From Carallia brachiata (Eukaryota > Streptophyta > Magnoliopsida > Malpighiales > Rhizophoraceae), in the NCBI GenBank assembly GCA_021464245.1, contig JADCRB010000025.1, positions 1-64,000 of the forward strand: 64,000 nucleotides of DNA. Direction: 5' to 3'. How positions within the stretch are numbered: the stretch's first letter is position 1; each line of letters begins with the position of its first letter. The notes under the pieces are model-generated. The model saw nothing but the letters and a program-made list of their open reading frames with translations, was not told where the DNA came from and did no database searches. A program made the translations under genes and the position numbers. Shown piece after piece: positions 13,015 to 25,467 of this stretch.

Positions 13015-13738
13015 CTTAGCTTCATAGATTTTTTTTTGTAAGTAATTTCTTTTGCCTATGTACATAAATTATGAATTTTTTAAAAACACTTGGCACATTC
13101 TTTATAATAAGCTAGATATTGGCACATTCGTTATACGTAACATATTCTTCCCGTTACTAACATAAAATAAGCACGAGCTCAAGATGCGAAAAGAAAAGGC
13201 TACTAAAGGAAAATATGAAAATTCCCTTCTCTATTAACATGACAAAAGCGAATAGTCTAATCTCGCCAAACTAAGTCTTTGTCGTTTTGAATTAGATTAG
13301 CCAGCGGATGGCTGGGGGAACACGATGTTGGAGGCAATTTAAAGCCTCACTAGAGTAAACTTCCACAAAAATTTGCTTTTATTCACATTGTCAGGCCAAA
13401 TTAACTCAGCTGCCACAGGGGTGCATGGACCAAAAATGCAACAGGACGTGATGGGGTTCAATGTTATGTCCCTCCTTCGATTTTGTTACTTATTTTGCGA
13501 CAGGACATGGTCACGGTTTATATGCCCAAGGCGTGCGTTAATCTTGTAATTAAGGTTTTTCTGCGCTCCATTTAGATTAAAAAAAAAAAACTATGAAAGG
13601 ACGGCCAGAAATCAAGATATACAAAGGCTGAAGTCTAAATGGAGAGTGATAAAAAAAAGACTCTAAGCAAAAAATTTTAACATCGGCTTCGACCTAAGGA
13701 GCAACCTTGACTTGAACTCACAGTAACTCAAAAAACAA
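13015..13738. other. Intergenic downstream of the helicase pseudogene
   Basis: No gene, repeat structure or poly(A) tail of the retrocopy is visible. A short A run lies at 13578-13590. Confidence 0.4.
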
Positions 13739-13854
13739 AGAAAACGCGTACAAAGACGGATACCAGAAACCATATTCCAGATGCGTAAAAAGGGAAGACA
13801 AGAAAAAACAAGAAAACGTGTACAAAGACGGATACCAGAAACCATATTCTAGAT
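13739..13854. repeat. 72-bp tandem repeat interrupted by a MITE
   Basis: Unit 1 (13739-13810) begins agaaaacgcgtacaaagacg and contains ccagaaaccatattccagat and gcgtaaaaagggaagacaag. Unit 2 starts at 13811 and stops at 13854 after accatattctagat. The rest of unit 2 (atgtaaaaaggggagacaag) reappears at about 14480-14510, beyond the 0.6-kb inverted-repeat element. The element therefore inserted into the second unit after the duplication arose. Confidence 0.8.
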
Positions 13855-14471
13855 TAGAATTGTCAAAATGAGCCATCGAGTTGGATTTGAGTTATATTGT
13901 TTCGGATTGAATTACTTATGAGTCAAGTTATCTTTAGGTGATTTTAGATTTAGTTATTTCGAATTCAGGTTCGACGACTCACGGGTTAGTTACGTCATCA
14001 AAATTATGACATTACATTTTTTATTTAAAATTTTGAAAATTTAACAAATTTCAAAAATTTTGCTAAAAATTCTTAAAAATTAAAAAAAATTATAGGATCA
14101 AAAAATAATGTAAAAAATTTCTTTCAAAATATTCTAAAAACTCAAAATAAAATTTAAAACTGTATAAAAAATCTCAAAGTATTCTAAAAAAATTATAATT
14201 AAGATTTATATTGAAAATATTAGAATTTACACTTTTTATAACATAATATATGCTAAATTCTTTTTATTTTAATTTTTTTGTTCCCTTAAAAGAAAAAAAA
14301 GCTCTGGTCAGATGGGTCATTCGGGTCGAGTTCGAGTTTGACCTAAGATTTTTGAGTCATTTCGAGTTCATGTCATTTTAAGTTAAGTCATTTTTCAGAT
14401 CGGGTTCGAGTCGTATTTTTTTTGGTGAATTCAGGTCAACCCATTAGATCAGATCAGATTTTGACACCTTT
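13854..14471. mobile_element. Short inverted-repeat DNA transposon (MITE)
   Basis: The left end reads ttagaattgtcaaaatgagc. The right end is the near reverse complement, ending attttgacaccttta. Subterminal regions are rich in gggtcgagttcgagt-like words and the centre is AT-rich with no coding capacity. Flanking attctaga and attcaaat could be a worn 8-bp target duplication, which would suit a hAT-like element. The insertion is clear because it splits a tandem repeat unit whose two halves are still readable on each side. Confidence 0.7.
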
Positions 14472-14941
14472 AATTCAAATATGTAAAAAGGGGAGACAAG
14501 AAAAAACGCAAAACAACGAGGATAGAAGATTGGAAGCCGAAATCTTAAGAGGTCCTAAGGCTTATATTCCACCGAAGAGGTACCTAGAACCCCAAAAAAT
14601 GCCACACTTAGTGTGGTTGGACTGATAAGGATTCAAATTTCTAGCATTGAGGTTGGGAGTTTGAATTTTGCCAGGGCCAAACTCATCATCTGACATGAGC
14701 TACCTTCTAATTATCCAGTAATTAGATTTTAATTTTATTATATAGTTTGTGACTTAATAGACTAAAAGAAAAAATAATTGAAAACTTTATTTTCGAGATA
14801 TTATGTTTGAATCCTATAAAATTGAATATAAGATTTTAAAAAATAGCTCACTCCTAATGGGAAAGTTAAAAAAAAACTTAGCATTTTTGGACTTCAGTTG
14901 TGTAATTTTTTTTATCTGTTGTGTAATCTTATTTGTTCCTT

Positions 14942-16330
14942 GTCCACTGACTTAGTATGTGGATTAGTAAAGGACATAGCCCGTTTTGACCCAATTTGAA
15001 GTTGCTTATTTCCACGCTTGATGCTGAAAATTTTAAGTTCGGTTTGGAGAGGATTTTATTTTCTTTTCTCTGTTTATTATTTATAAAAAAAAAACAGAAA
15101 ATATGTTTGGTATCGTTTTTATTTTCTTTTTTTTGTTGAAAAGTTGAAAATATTTTTAAAAGAAAAAAACAAAATGGGAAAATAATAAAAGATATTTTTC
15201 TATTTTATTTTTCACTTTCTTTTCTATACTTTCTGTCACAATATTTTTTCTCTCTATCCACCATCTTCATTATATCTCTCTCTAGTTATCCTCTCTCTAC
15301 CCTCCTTATTTTTTTCTCCCTCTACCTTTTCTTTCTCTAATCTTTCTCTCTACCTTCTCTCTCTTTTTCTATCTCTATCATTCTCTGTACTCATTCTCTC
15401 TCTAACATCTCTCTCCTTTTTCTCTCTCTACCATTCTCTATACTCATTCTCTCTCTACATCTCTCTCTTTTCTCTCTCTATTCATTCTCCCTCTACCATT
15501 CTTTTTACCCATTCACTCTCTACCCTCTCTCTCTCTCTCCTTTTTCTTCCTTTACCATTCACTCTCTACTCATACTCTTCTCCTTTTTGTCGCTCTACCA
15601 TTCTCTCTCTTCATTATCTCTCTACTCCCTCTTTCTCCTCATTCTCTCTCTACCCCCTCTCTCTCTCTCTTTTTCTCTCTCTATCATTTTCTCTCTACTC
15701 ACACTCTCATTTTTCTCGCTTTACCATTATTTCTACTTATTCTTTCTGTACCCTCTCTCTTTTCTCTCTCTGCTATTTTCTCTACTTATTCTCTCTCCTC
15801 TTTCTCTTTCTATCATTTTCTCTGCTTATTGTCTCTCTACTCTCTCTCTCCTCTTTTTATCTCTCTATTCATACTCTTTTTACCATTTCTCTCACTATTC
15901 TCTCTCTATCTACTTTTTTTATTCTTGTAAAAAAATAAAAATTGACAGCAATAAATACAAAAATTCAACAAACAACAAAAATAAAAAACTAAAAAATAAG
16001 AATCAGCAATAAAAAATTAGCAACGTCCCCAAATAGACCCTTAATGATTGCTTCGATTATGCTCTAATTTTTAAAATTCCTGGGAGAAGATTTGATGTTG
16101 ACATACACTACTCAAAAACCCCGTCACCCAATTATTTGGATGCAGCAATTCTGTCGGTACTTCAGATCCATGTGATAGAGTCACTGGTCAAAAGGAGATA
16201 AAGACTGCCGAAGAAATTTTGAAGCACAATGCAAACATCTGGGAACAAAAATTGTGGAAGTGATTAACTAGTCCTATATATGCAAACTTACCTTCAGAGC
16301 ACAAGAAGCTAAAATATTTATGATTGGGTT
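14942..16330 (+). pseudogene. Second, decayed DEAH helicase fragment split by an insertion
   Basis: 14942-15035 matches the first pseudogene at 11502-11598 (ggattagtaaaggacatagc, then the SATLDAEK region with losses). 16046-16330 continues the same protein segment ([35 protein letters not shown], then NLPSE-like remnants) and matches 11602-11900. Numerous stops and indels show that it is dead. It is the same direction and segment as the copy 3.4 kb upstream, so it is a partial tandem duplicate or a second insertion. The ~1 kb between the halves is foreign. Confidence 0.85.
15036..16042. mobile_element. ~1-kb insertion with a long CTCT pyrimidine tract
   Basis: The insertion interrupts the second helicase fragment exactly between gctgaaaatttta and attgcttcgattatgc. 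It starts gttcggtttggagagg and ends cgtccccaaatagaccc. Read inward, the two ends resemble each other (TTTGGaGAgG against aTTTGGGGAcG), and TTAA is present at both junctions, so a DNA transposon with a short target duplication is plausible. 15250-15910 is an almost unbroken C/T-rich tract of ctctct with attc interruptions. The long open frames over it are low-complexity artefacts. Confidence 0.6.
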
Positions 16331-17651
16331 TCAAGATTGTAATACTAGATAATGATTTAGATGACAAAAGGAAAACAACAACACGAGTTTTTTTTCGCCA
16401 TTGTATAAGTCGACTTGCTATTCATATTATTTTTGAAGAATTAAGTGATAAGCAACATTAAGCTATTTGTATAAAATATTCATAATCATGAAATATGTAT
16501 TGGGCAAACAGAAGTGTCGCTTGTGTTGGTGAAACTAAAAAAGCACATGATAAGAGAGAAGGGGATTTGAATGCAATAGTAATTGCAAAGTATTTGTGGA
16601 TACATATGAATTCTACTTTCGATTAATTAATCAAAAGAAAACGAGAGTCGGATGATGGAGATTTCATATTTGCCTAAACCTTCACATGTCATTAAATATT
16701 CAGTATTGTCCTATGCCATTCATTTGTAGTCTACAAGAAAAAGATACAGGTCTTCCAAAAAAAAAAAAAAACTACTCCACTATAATGCAAATGGTCACAA
16801 TCAATTTGTTTAATCCGACCAAAATTAATCTGAAATTGTCAAAATTATTGGTAAAGCATTTGAAAATAGATATTAGTTAAAGAAACTGTATCTAAAAGTT
16901 GAGTTGAAATTGAGCTAATATTCTATTATTCTAATGATTAAAGTACGATAATGAAAATCCAAATATCAAAAATCGAAATGACCAGATATGTCAAATAATT
17001 CGCGCAAAGTGGGAGTAAATAAACTATTTAACATCATTCTAATTGGGATTCTAGTCGGGGATACATGACTATTTTCAAACTATTACTATCACAGAAAAAA
17101 GTATAAGAAGCACGACTTATCATACCAAACAAATTTAATGTACATATTTTATGACGCTAGAAACCATAATAAAAAGAGAATTGAAAGTGCTAAACTTTTT
17201 TTTTTTTAGTACATTAAGACTGCACCCATAAATCCTATACTTTACTTTCTCGGATTAGATTACAAGATCTCAAAAAAATAAAAATAAAAATTCTGAACAA
17301 CTGATTTTCTCGTGACGGACTTCCAAGTACTGTTACTTTTATTTTTCGTCTACTGAAGAATGAAAGTCCATACAACTAAAGTAGTGAGAGAATTTAGGAA
17401 GACAAAGACTCGATCTTCTACCTTCCATGTAAGCTGTGTGCCTTGTGACTGGCCTAGCAGAAGCTGCCGTTCTCCAAGTAATGTTATTTACAATGCTAAA
17501 AGATTGAATGAAGGCCTAGGAGGAATAAATCTAGGGGCCCAAATGAACAGATGACGGGCTTTTGAGCTCAAGCGTTTTCCTTTTTTGTTTTTTTTTTTAC
17601 CGAAAGCTCAAGCGTTTTCTAACACATCTTTATTTAGATACCATATGCATA
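16331..17651. other. Intergenic, no gene seen
   Basis: The stretch is AT-rich. A 64-codon open frame at 17360-17554 has no family resemblance I recognise and no flanking splice structure. No repeat ends are visible. Confidence 0.35.
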
Positions 17652-17659
17652 GTTTATAA

Positions 17660-18122
17660 CAAGGTTCTAAGAACCGGACCGATTATCGAATCAAAAATAT
17701 TAGTAGGTTAAAGTTCAACTGGTCGAACCGGTATTTATTAATATATATATTTATTAAAATAATTTAAAAAAATAATACTTATATATGATTATTAAATATT
17801 AATTTTTTTATTTTTAAGGATTAAATTGAAAGTTTTGATAAATTTATGACTAAATTAAAAATTTTAATTAAATTTAAAACTCAAATGATAATTTAAATAA
17901 ATATTGGGATCAAATTATAATTTATAAAACTTTTATACCGATTTGAACCGGTTGAACTGGGTCATGTTTTTCACTGGTTTTGACCGGTTTTTGACCGGTT
18001 CAAATCGATTTTGACCGGTCCGAGTTAAGAGATAACTGTAATCATAAACCGGCCCGAACCTTTGGTCAGTTACCGGTTGAACCGGTCAGACCGACCGGTC
18101 CGAGCCGATTTTAACAACATTA
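17660..18122. mobile_element. hAT-type MITE, CCGGTT-rich family, copy 1
   Basis: The left end (caaggttctaagaaccggac) and the right end (ggtccgagccgattttaaca, then acatta) form imperfect terminal inverted repeats. Both ends carry repeated ccggtt/aaccgg words around an AT-rich core without coding capacity. The flanks are gtttataa (17652-17659) and atttataa (18123-18130), a 7/8-matching 8-bp target duplication, the length expected for hAT transposons. A second copy of the family lies at 30816-31496. Confidence 0.8.
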
Positions 18123-18130
18123 ATTTATAA

Positions 18131-20212
18131 TTCATTGCGCACGTATGACATGTGGCTGAGGTAAGCAAAACTAAGCCATGGACCAACTAACATCAACAAC
18201 GGCCAAGACCTTATTAATTCCCAAAGCTTCCCAAACAGCGTCAAATCCATCCACAATGTGGTTCCTGCAAGGTGGTTGGCCAGCATGATCATCATCTCGG
18301 ATTCAAAAAAAATTTTAAGGGAGGCAAATTTTTTTATAGATGGTTACTGTAATAAAATTAGTTTATAGGATAAAAATAAAAAATATATTAATTATTTTGA
18401 ATTATAAATATTATAATTATATATTGTGAGTTCTAATACTTTAAAACTATCTTTTTATATTTTATATAATCAAATATATTTTTATATAAATAATAATTCA
18501 ATTATTTAATCATTTATTTTACATGTGATTTTTCAATGATTTTTTATAATATTTGTTGTAACAAAAATATTTTTTTTCCGTAATTATTGTAAATGATAAA
18601 ATTATAATTACTTTTATAAATAAATACGTATTTAGATATACAGTGTATTTCTAAATTTTTTTTAGTATCTATTGATAATAATTTATTTCATCATAAAGCA
18701 AAATATTCTAACAAGATTGTAAAAAAGAGAAAATTTATTAAAATAATTTAGAAAATGAATGAAATGAAACTAAAAAGATAACCCATTGTATAAGACTACT
18801 ACATTTAATAAAATTTAATTTTAAAAATAAAATTGTAAATATTAAACAGTATTTTCTCTTTGCATAATTTATTTCCACTTTTGGATCTTGTTCCCCTGTG
18901 AGTGGGTTATGGCCTTTGTTTACATGTTATTTTATATGGCCTTTAGTTCCACTTTTTGGCCGTTATTTATATGTTTGCATAATTTATAAGTTGTTTTACT
19001 CATTCAACAGCTTGTTTCCGCCACAGAGCTTTTTGTCTTTCAGAAGAACACTTTCCTTTCCTCAGCCATTTGATTACTTCATTATCAACGCAAAATTCCA
19101 AGAAGATAATCCACAATCGACAAGGACATGACCCAAAAAAAATCAACCGATCGACCAGAAAACAATGAGAAGATTACTGGGAAAATCATAGAATTTTAAT
19201 TTTCGAAATTATTGTAGCAACTTGCATATCTTGATATTGGCCCTCTCTAAATGCTTAAAAATCTCGAAAATTGGTGTGCTTCTAAGCTCTACTAACAAGT
19301 TGGTGTCCTGAAAGTTCTTATTTTTGTTGGTAGCCAAAATTCTTAAATTAAAAAAAGAACAATGCTGGTGGGAAATGGATATCGGCAATTTTTCATATTT
19401 TAATGGTCAAAAAACATTGTTTATTGTACACTTGAGCTGGACGGCCGGCAAGTTATTATCGGTGGAACCTTGTACCTGCGGGATGATACTTAGCGTCTCG
19501 GCATGGTCTACGGCATCAATACATGAACGTGGGAATACATACTGAGCACACGTTAGACTAACATGACTAAAAGCTCCGATGTACTCAGAAATTGCGCGAT
19601 TATATTAGACAATTTAAGCTGTTTTTTTGCTGGTCATAATAATTGGGAGTTTAAGCACTAGTAGAGAGGTTAAAAAATGCGATGACATATGGCTATATAC
19701 ACATTCATTAAACAAGTCTATATATATATGTACAAATTAATTGGGAGTTTTTACTTGTTTGTACAATTATTAAATAAATCTATATACATATTCCTACTTG
19801 AGGTGTGTCTATACGCTAAAGTTTTTTTAATACAAAACCAAATAAAAAAAGAAAAAAACAAGGGATTCACACCTACTATATCACCCCTTTCTTCCTTATC
19901 TATTTATTATGGCACAAGCTGAATCCTTCTTTTAAGCCATCCTCTAACCTTATTTAAGGCGTAACTTTATGACTTTATGTGATAATAAAATAATTCTCAT
20001 TGTTTTAGATTTATGATTGTTTTGATACCAAATATTTATTGATATTCAGTACTATTCTTATATTCTTATTTTGACCGGCCAATTGTCGTGATCTGCCCCA
20101 TCGAGCGATATAAATTCATGATCCAACCTTCTCCTTAATTCATGCAACATTCATATCATAAACAACTCCAAGCAATTAAGCATTAAAAATGTAATAATTT
20201 AAGCTCATCACA
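18131..20212. other. Intergenic, no gene seen
   Basis: 18300-18860 is very AT-rich. No protein family was recognised in the short frames at 18898-19131, 19324-19545 or 19689-19922. A TATA-like gatataaattc at about 20106 sits ~100 bp upstream of the kiwellin remnant and may be its old promoter. Confidence 0.4.
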
Positions 20213-20749
20213 TGGCGAAGATGGCTTTCTTACGTCAAAAAAAAAAAAAAAAAGATAGCTTTCTTTTTCCCTAATTTCCCTTGTTTTGGTTACCATCATT
20301 TCCTTGCCATACCCTTCAAAAGCCATATCTTCGTGTAACGGCCAATGTCAAACAGAAAATGACTGCGCCGGCCAACTCATTTGCATCACTGGCAGGTGCA
20401 AGATGACCCTGATGTCGGAAGCAACGTTTGCGCAGGAAAGTCTAAGCCTCGGCCGTCGCCTTCTTCAGGCGGCGGCAGTTGCAACCCTTCGGGAACCCTT
20501 CGATGCAAAGGAAAGGTCTTCTCAACTTTTACGTACTCGCCTCCGGTCACGTCTTCTACGAGAGCTACCCTAACACTCATCGACTTTAGCAAAGGGGGTG
20601 ATGGTGGTGCTCCGTCCGAGTGCGACCGGAAATTTCACGAGAAGGTGGAGCCCGTGGTGGCGCTGTCCGCTGGACGTTACTCCGGGGGATCGAGGTGTGG
20701 GAAGATGGTTAGGATCACTGCAGGAAACGGAAGAAGCGTGGTGAAATAG
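20213..20749 (+). pseudogene. Kiwellin / ripening-related protein pseudogene
   Basis: The frame encodes kiwellin hallmarks: [28 protein letters not shown], then in the next frame [70 protein letters not shown] and NGRSV. Kiwellins are small secreted cysteine-rich proteins, some of which bind fungal effectors. The signal-peptide region (from ATG 20213) is disrupted by a 17-A run near 20240. One base is missing at about 20402 (after RC), and the protein stops at 20747-20749, before the conserved C-terminal half (the VDECDS and later Cys-rich segment), which is absent downstream. The missing C-terminus makes it non-functional even if the frameshift is a sequencing error. Confidence 0.88.
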
Positions 20750-22639
20750 GTGTGAATGTAGCTGGGGACTTGGGGCCCGGGGGATTGTTTTTCTTTTATT
20801 AGTTACTTTGTAGCAAAGTACAACAATAAACATCAGTTGGCTTAGTGGCTGGGGGCATTTGGCCGTTTACTTTTTCATGGCGTGGTCTTGGGATCGAGGC
20901 TCACAACATACATGCGCGCAGTTTTGTTTCTTTTTTTTTTAAGCTCCCTTTACTTGTTTTTTTGTTTCTTTCTTTTTTTAAGTAAAACTTCTTTTTTTCT
21001 CTTTCTTTTTTTTTTTGAATTATTTTTTTTGTTTCGTTTCAAATATTTTTTTTTTAATATATGTTTAACATGATTCTTTTCTTTTTTATGCTTCCATGGT
21101 TTGCCAAGGAGCACTAGATTTTTTTTTAGTGGTAATAGTTTAAATAATTACAGTAGAGTTTACGTTAAAAGAGACCTAAGTTTAACCACAATTAAAGATC
21201 TGACAAGTGACATTGCACTTAGCGCGCTCAAACTTAAAATCTCTCACCCGAAACCCAAGTGCCTTACCAGCTCGACCTCAAGAGCGGTTCTTGAACAAAA
21301 TTTTTTTTTTAATTCATTAAAAGACTTATTAAATTATAAGTTATATAATAAATAACTCTCTTTTTTTATAAATTTTATCCTTATTTTTAAAATTTAAATC
21401 CAATACCTATTTTAGAGGTCTGAATCTAATCTGAGTTATCCCTACGAACTGTTTAACAAGATTCTAGTGATTATTTTTTTTTTTTTTTCGGTTAAAAGAT
21501 TCTAGTGATTGTTAGGAAGCACAAAAAGACAAAAAAGCACAGACGCACGGAAAAGCTCGGGGAGCATGCAAGTGATTGTGGACTACCTATGTGGCCCAAT
21601 TAACTTAACGTTCTCTTGCGGCCAATTTAATTGGCCCGATCGAGTAAGAATGGGCTTTTAGGTTTGCAGACCTATTCTGTTTTGTCATTAAGCTAACCCA
21701 AACTTTAACGGCAACATTCCTTTCCGACATGTCGACATTTTTCTCGTCATAGGGAAATTTATGTGAATAGAAAAGCCAAACTACATATGCTATGTAGTTT
21801 ACATAGAAGAATATTACAATGGATTCTAAGAGCAAACAGAAATTTGAAACTTTTCTCTTACTCTCAAAGAGAAATTGTCACAACATTGAGGGAAAATAAT
21901 GTGGATTTCGTGCTTCAAATGTATGTGAGAGATGTGGAATATTCTTATCAAAAAATCTTAATAGATTGTGCTAATAAGGTTTGGGATAGTATACTTACTG
22001 CTAATACTTTTGTGCTAATACTTTTGTTAGACTGTTTTAGTTCAGCTCGTCCACAGATCTATGTCAATAGGGGACTCAAGGATTTGATCTTATCTCTCCT
22101 ATCCCTGCTGTCCCTTTGTATGGGCGTTGCTGTCCCAAAAAAAAAAAAAAAACTATTCTTTCCCTTTTCTGTTGCACTTAATAAGTGATGATTAAAATTT
22201 TTGAAAGACGAGTCTAAAGCATTACGTTTAGAGAACGGGACACTCATTTTATGTGTGACTGTTGCCGTTGGATGATTTGGTGGATGCAAATTTTACGTGT
22301 TTCATAGCATAGAAGACAAAATTAGTTTAATTAAGATAGAACTATATTAAAATTTTTCCTAAACTTGCTGCAATCAGCAGTTTTATGACCAATCTATTAA
22401 ACTAATCCGCGGGGAAGCAGAGGCTTAAGAATTACAAATGATGGAAGTTTATGACGTTATCGTGGTTGTGCGAATCGCGGTGGTCTTGCAAGAAACACCT
22501 TAGGACTTATGCTATAGGGTTGTATAGCCTAATTCATGTCTCCTTGTGCATGTTAGCTGAGCTTTATAGGATTAGATTAGGACCTTTGTCATAAAAATGG
22601 ACTGTTAGTGTCTTTGCAGCTATTTTTGAGCAGGGTGTT

Positions 22640-22952
22640 TTTTGTCAATATAATACTTCTTTAAATTTTAAATTTTTATAATTAAGTTGTATACTTTTTA
22701 ATTTTTTTAATTAACTCATATACTTTTTAAATTTTACAATCGAATCTTTTCATCAGTTTGATCGTTAAATACATACTTAATCATTAAGTCAATACCTTTC
22801 AGATCCATTAGGTCAAATATATTTTTAATGGTCAAATTGATGAAATGACTTAATTGTAAAAAATCTGAAAAGTATAAAACTCATTGAAAAAGTTAAATAA
22901 TTTATAATTCAATTGTAAAAATTTAAGATTTAATTGAATGTTATTCCATTTT
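22640..22952. mobile_element. Foldback MITE with ~130-bp arms
   Basis: The left arm (about 22640-22770; ttataattaagttgtatact, then attttacaatcgaatctttt) is the imperfect reverse complement of the right arm (about 22815-22950; ttaattgtaaaaaatctgaa, then ttataattcaattgtaaaaa). A short centre with tccattaggtcaaat separates them. It is noncoding and could form a long hairpin. Ends and target duplication are not resolved. Confidence 0.65.
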
Positions 22953-24975
22953 TTGTAACCTTTGACCTTGAGTATTTTGATATTGAATTTAGCACTTTTA
23001 ATTGACACTAATTTTGTTCAAGGAAAACAATAATAATTCAGCCAGAAAGAGACTCTGAGCCTCTTTGTAACAGCGGGGTTACTCATTTTATCCCCTCTCT
23101 TTCTGATCAATGACCACTCCTTGCAAGACTAACTTTGTCAAGTTTTCTTTTCTTTTTTTTTGTTTTTTTTTTTTTTTATCAAGACTAACCTTTTCAAGTT
23201 TGTTGCACTACAAGTATAAAGGTTATATATTTTGTGCACCCCTTGCAAGTTGCAAGCATGGGATGATTTACTAGGCAATATTCTATCTTTAAGTTTTTTC
23301 TTCCTATCTGCCAAAAAAAAGTTGTTATCGTCAAAAATAATTAAGAATTCTAAAGCGAAAATTTTTCGTGACCAGTATTGCGGCTAATAAAAACAAATAA
23401 GTGAGTCAAGAATAAATGCTCATGCTTTTGAACTTTAATTATTTTTCATTAACTGACTCTAACGAGAGATCGTCAAAAAATCCCATAGAAAATTTTAGGT
23501 GCTACAACTCCTTGGTTGGCTGTTGAGAATTGGCCACAGAAAGAAGGAAGCTAATAATCCAAATATTAAATTTGAACCGGTAGCATTAATAACAACGTCA
23601 GATTTAGTTAGAACATAATATCTAAATGTAAATTGAAATAAGCGGCAGGTGACGTGACACTAATGCGGGAACACCATGTTTTTTGAAAATACTATGTTGA
23701 CATCTATTATATAATATAAAATATATATAATTAATTTAAATTTTATTTATATTTTTAAAATTTTATATTTTTTATAATTAAATAGTTTAATTTTACGTGT
23801 CAACTTCTTAATTATTTTTATATATTACATCTTTTTCTTTTTTTTATATCCTTTTATTTGACATGAATAATGAGTAATAATTAATGATTAATCAGTCAAT
23901 CAATTAAAAGAAACAGAAAAACCCAAGTTTAAAATATCGTACAGAATAAAAACATTCTTACTCACAAAACAAGCAACATTCACAAATGTAAAAGATTTTA
24001 GTGGTGAGTCCCAGCACCACGTCGGGTAAGCCGAAGTGGTCTTTTATATCAGGATAAAACGCACCTAATCTTAATCAAACAGCACGTCAACCATAAAGTC
24101 ATTATAGTTTTTTTAAAAAATTAAAGAGATGCTGCCGTAGATATTCGAACTATTTATTTAATCATTTTTGTTACTTAGGCTTCAGTGTTACTTGGGGCAT
24201 TAAAAAAGAGATACAAAGACTGAGCGGTCTTTGTTATTGGTGCATTTTGTCCAACAGCCCAAAAGATTCTGAGAATAAAATCACACTTTGGCTTATCCCA
24301 CATACTTAGAAAACTTCATAAGCATGATTAGTTTTTTTTAACCAAACATAAGCATGAATTCAGTCAAACAAAAAAAAAACATAAGCATGATTAAACTAAG
24401 TTGCCTAGCTGATCATCTAAGTGATTAAAGATTATTTTTGTTTGTTCAAATCCCCTTCTAACAAAAGTTATAACAGAGAAAATAACTCAAACAAATTAAA
24501 TTAATTTTAACAAAATTAATTTTCTGTGAATATCTATTAAAATTAGGTGGGTCTCTTTTTGCTAAAATAATTAAAAGAAACAAATAATAATAATAATAAT
24601 ATAAGGCACAAATATAGATTTCGCCCACAACGTTCTGTCTTTTTAAAAATTTCGCCAACAACCTTTTTTTTTGTTAGAATATATCATTTACGTTTTCGCC
24701 ATTTAACTTTTTTATTTATTTTATTTATCAATTATTAAGTCTGACATAAATCTATCCAATAAACCTCACATCATTCAAATTAAATGTCACGTTAATAAAG
24801 AGTAACGATGTGATACGCAATATTTTTCACTTAATTTTTTCAAAATTTTCATTTTCATTTTTTTCAAAAAATTTTAATTAATAAATTCTTTAATAATTAA
24901 ATTATTGAATAATATATATAACTAAAATAAAAATTCAATGCTGTCTTTTCTTTAGATTCCTCCTCTTAAAATCTC

Positions 24976-24978
<3 letters not shown>

Positions 24979-25011
<33 letters not shown>
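24979..25011. repeat. (CT)n microsatellite
   Basis: About 16 uninterrupted CT dinucleotides lie roughly 460 bp upstream of the kinase gene start. Confidence 0.9.
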
Positions 25012-25015
<4 letters not shown>

Positions 25016-25467
25016 ATTGCTATTGCTTCCTTTTGTTTATATCTTGCTTATAAAATTAAATTCCTTCGTTGATTTGGATACGATTGTCAAGACGATATAA
25101 TTTTAATAACCTTATACTTTATTGAACGTGAAAAAAATTAAAAAAAAATAAAAAAATTTACAAAAATTAAAATAAAAAATTATTGTATGTGGTATTATTC
25201 TTTTTATTGATGTGATATTTAATTTAGATAATATAACACTCATTAAACTGTTACGTGTTAAAATTAATAATTGACTGATAAAAAGAGTGAATAAATTAGT
25301 TAATAAAAATATAAAAAATGTATTCTAATAAAAAAATTTATAAATAAAATTTTTAAAGTGAAATCTAGATTTATGTCTAATAATAATAATTCATTCAAGT
25401 TTGTTCTTCTTGTTCATCATAGGCCCTCGGGCCAATCCGCTCGGCGATTTTTCAATTATAAACGCAT

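Larger units (their letters stand above)
20750..25467. other. Long intergenic stretch, repeats only
   Basis: 20930-21060 is T-rich. 21763-22188 has an open frame (residues such as SYSQREIVTTLRENNVDFV) that I do not recognise and that lacks support. 23140-23180 and 21470-21490 are T runs. 23700-24900 is AT-rich. A foldback element and a (CT)n microsatellite are listed separately. Confidence 0.4.

Noticed and set aside
15587..16012. 141-codon Leu/Ser-rich open frame
   Set aside because: Direct translation of the CTCT tract; a composition artefact.
21763..22188. 141-codon open frame as a small gene
   Set aside because: No recognised domain, no promoter or splice support, and it ends in an A run.
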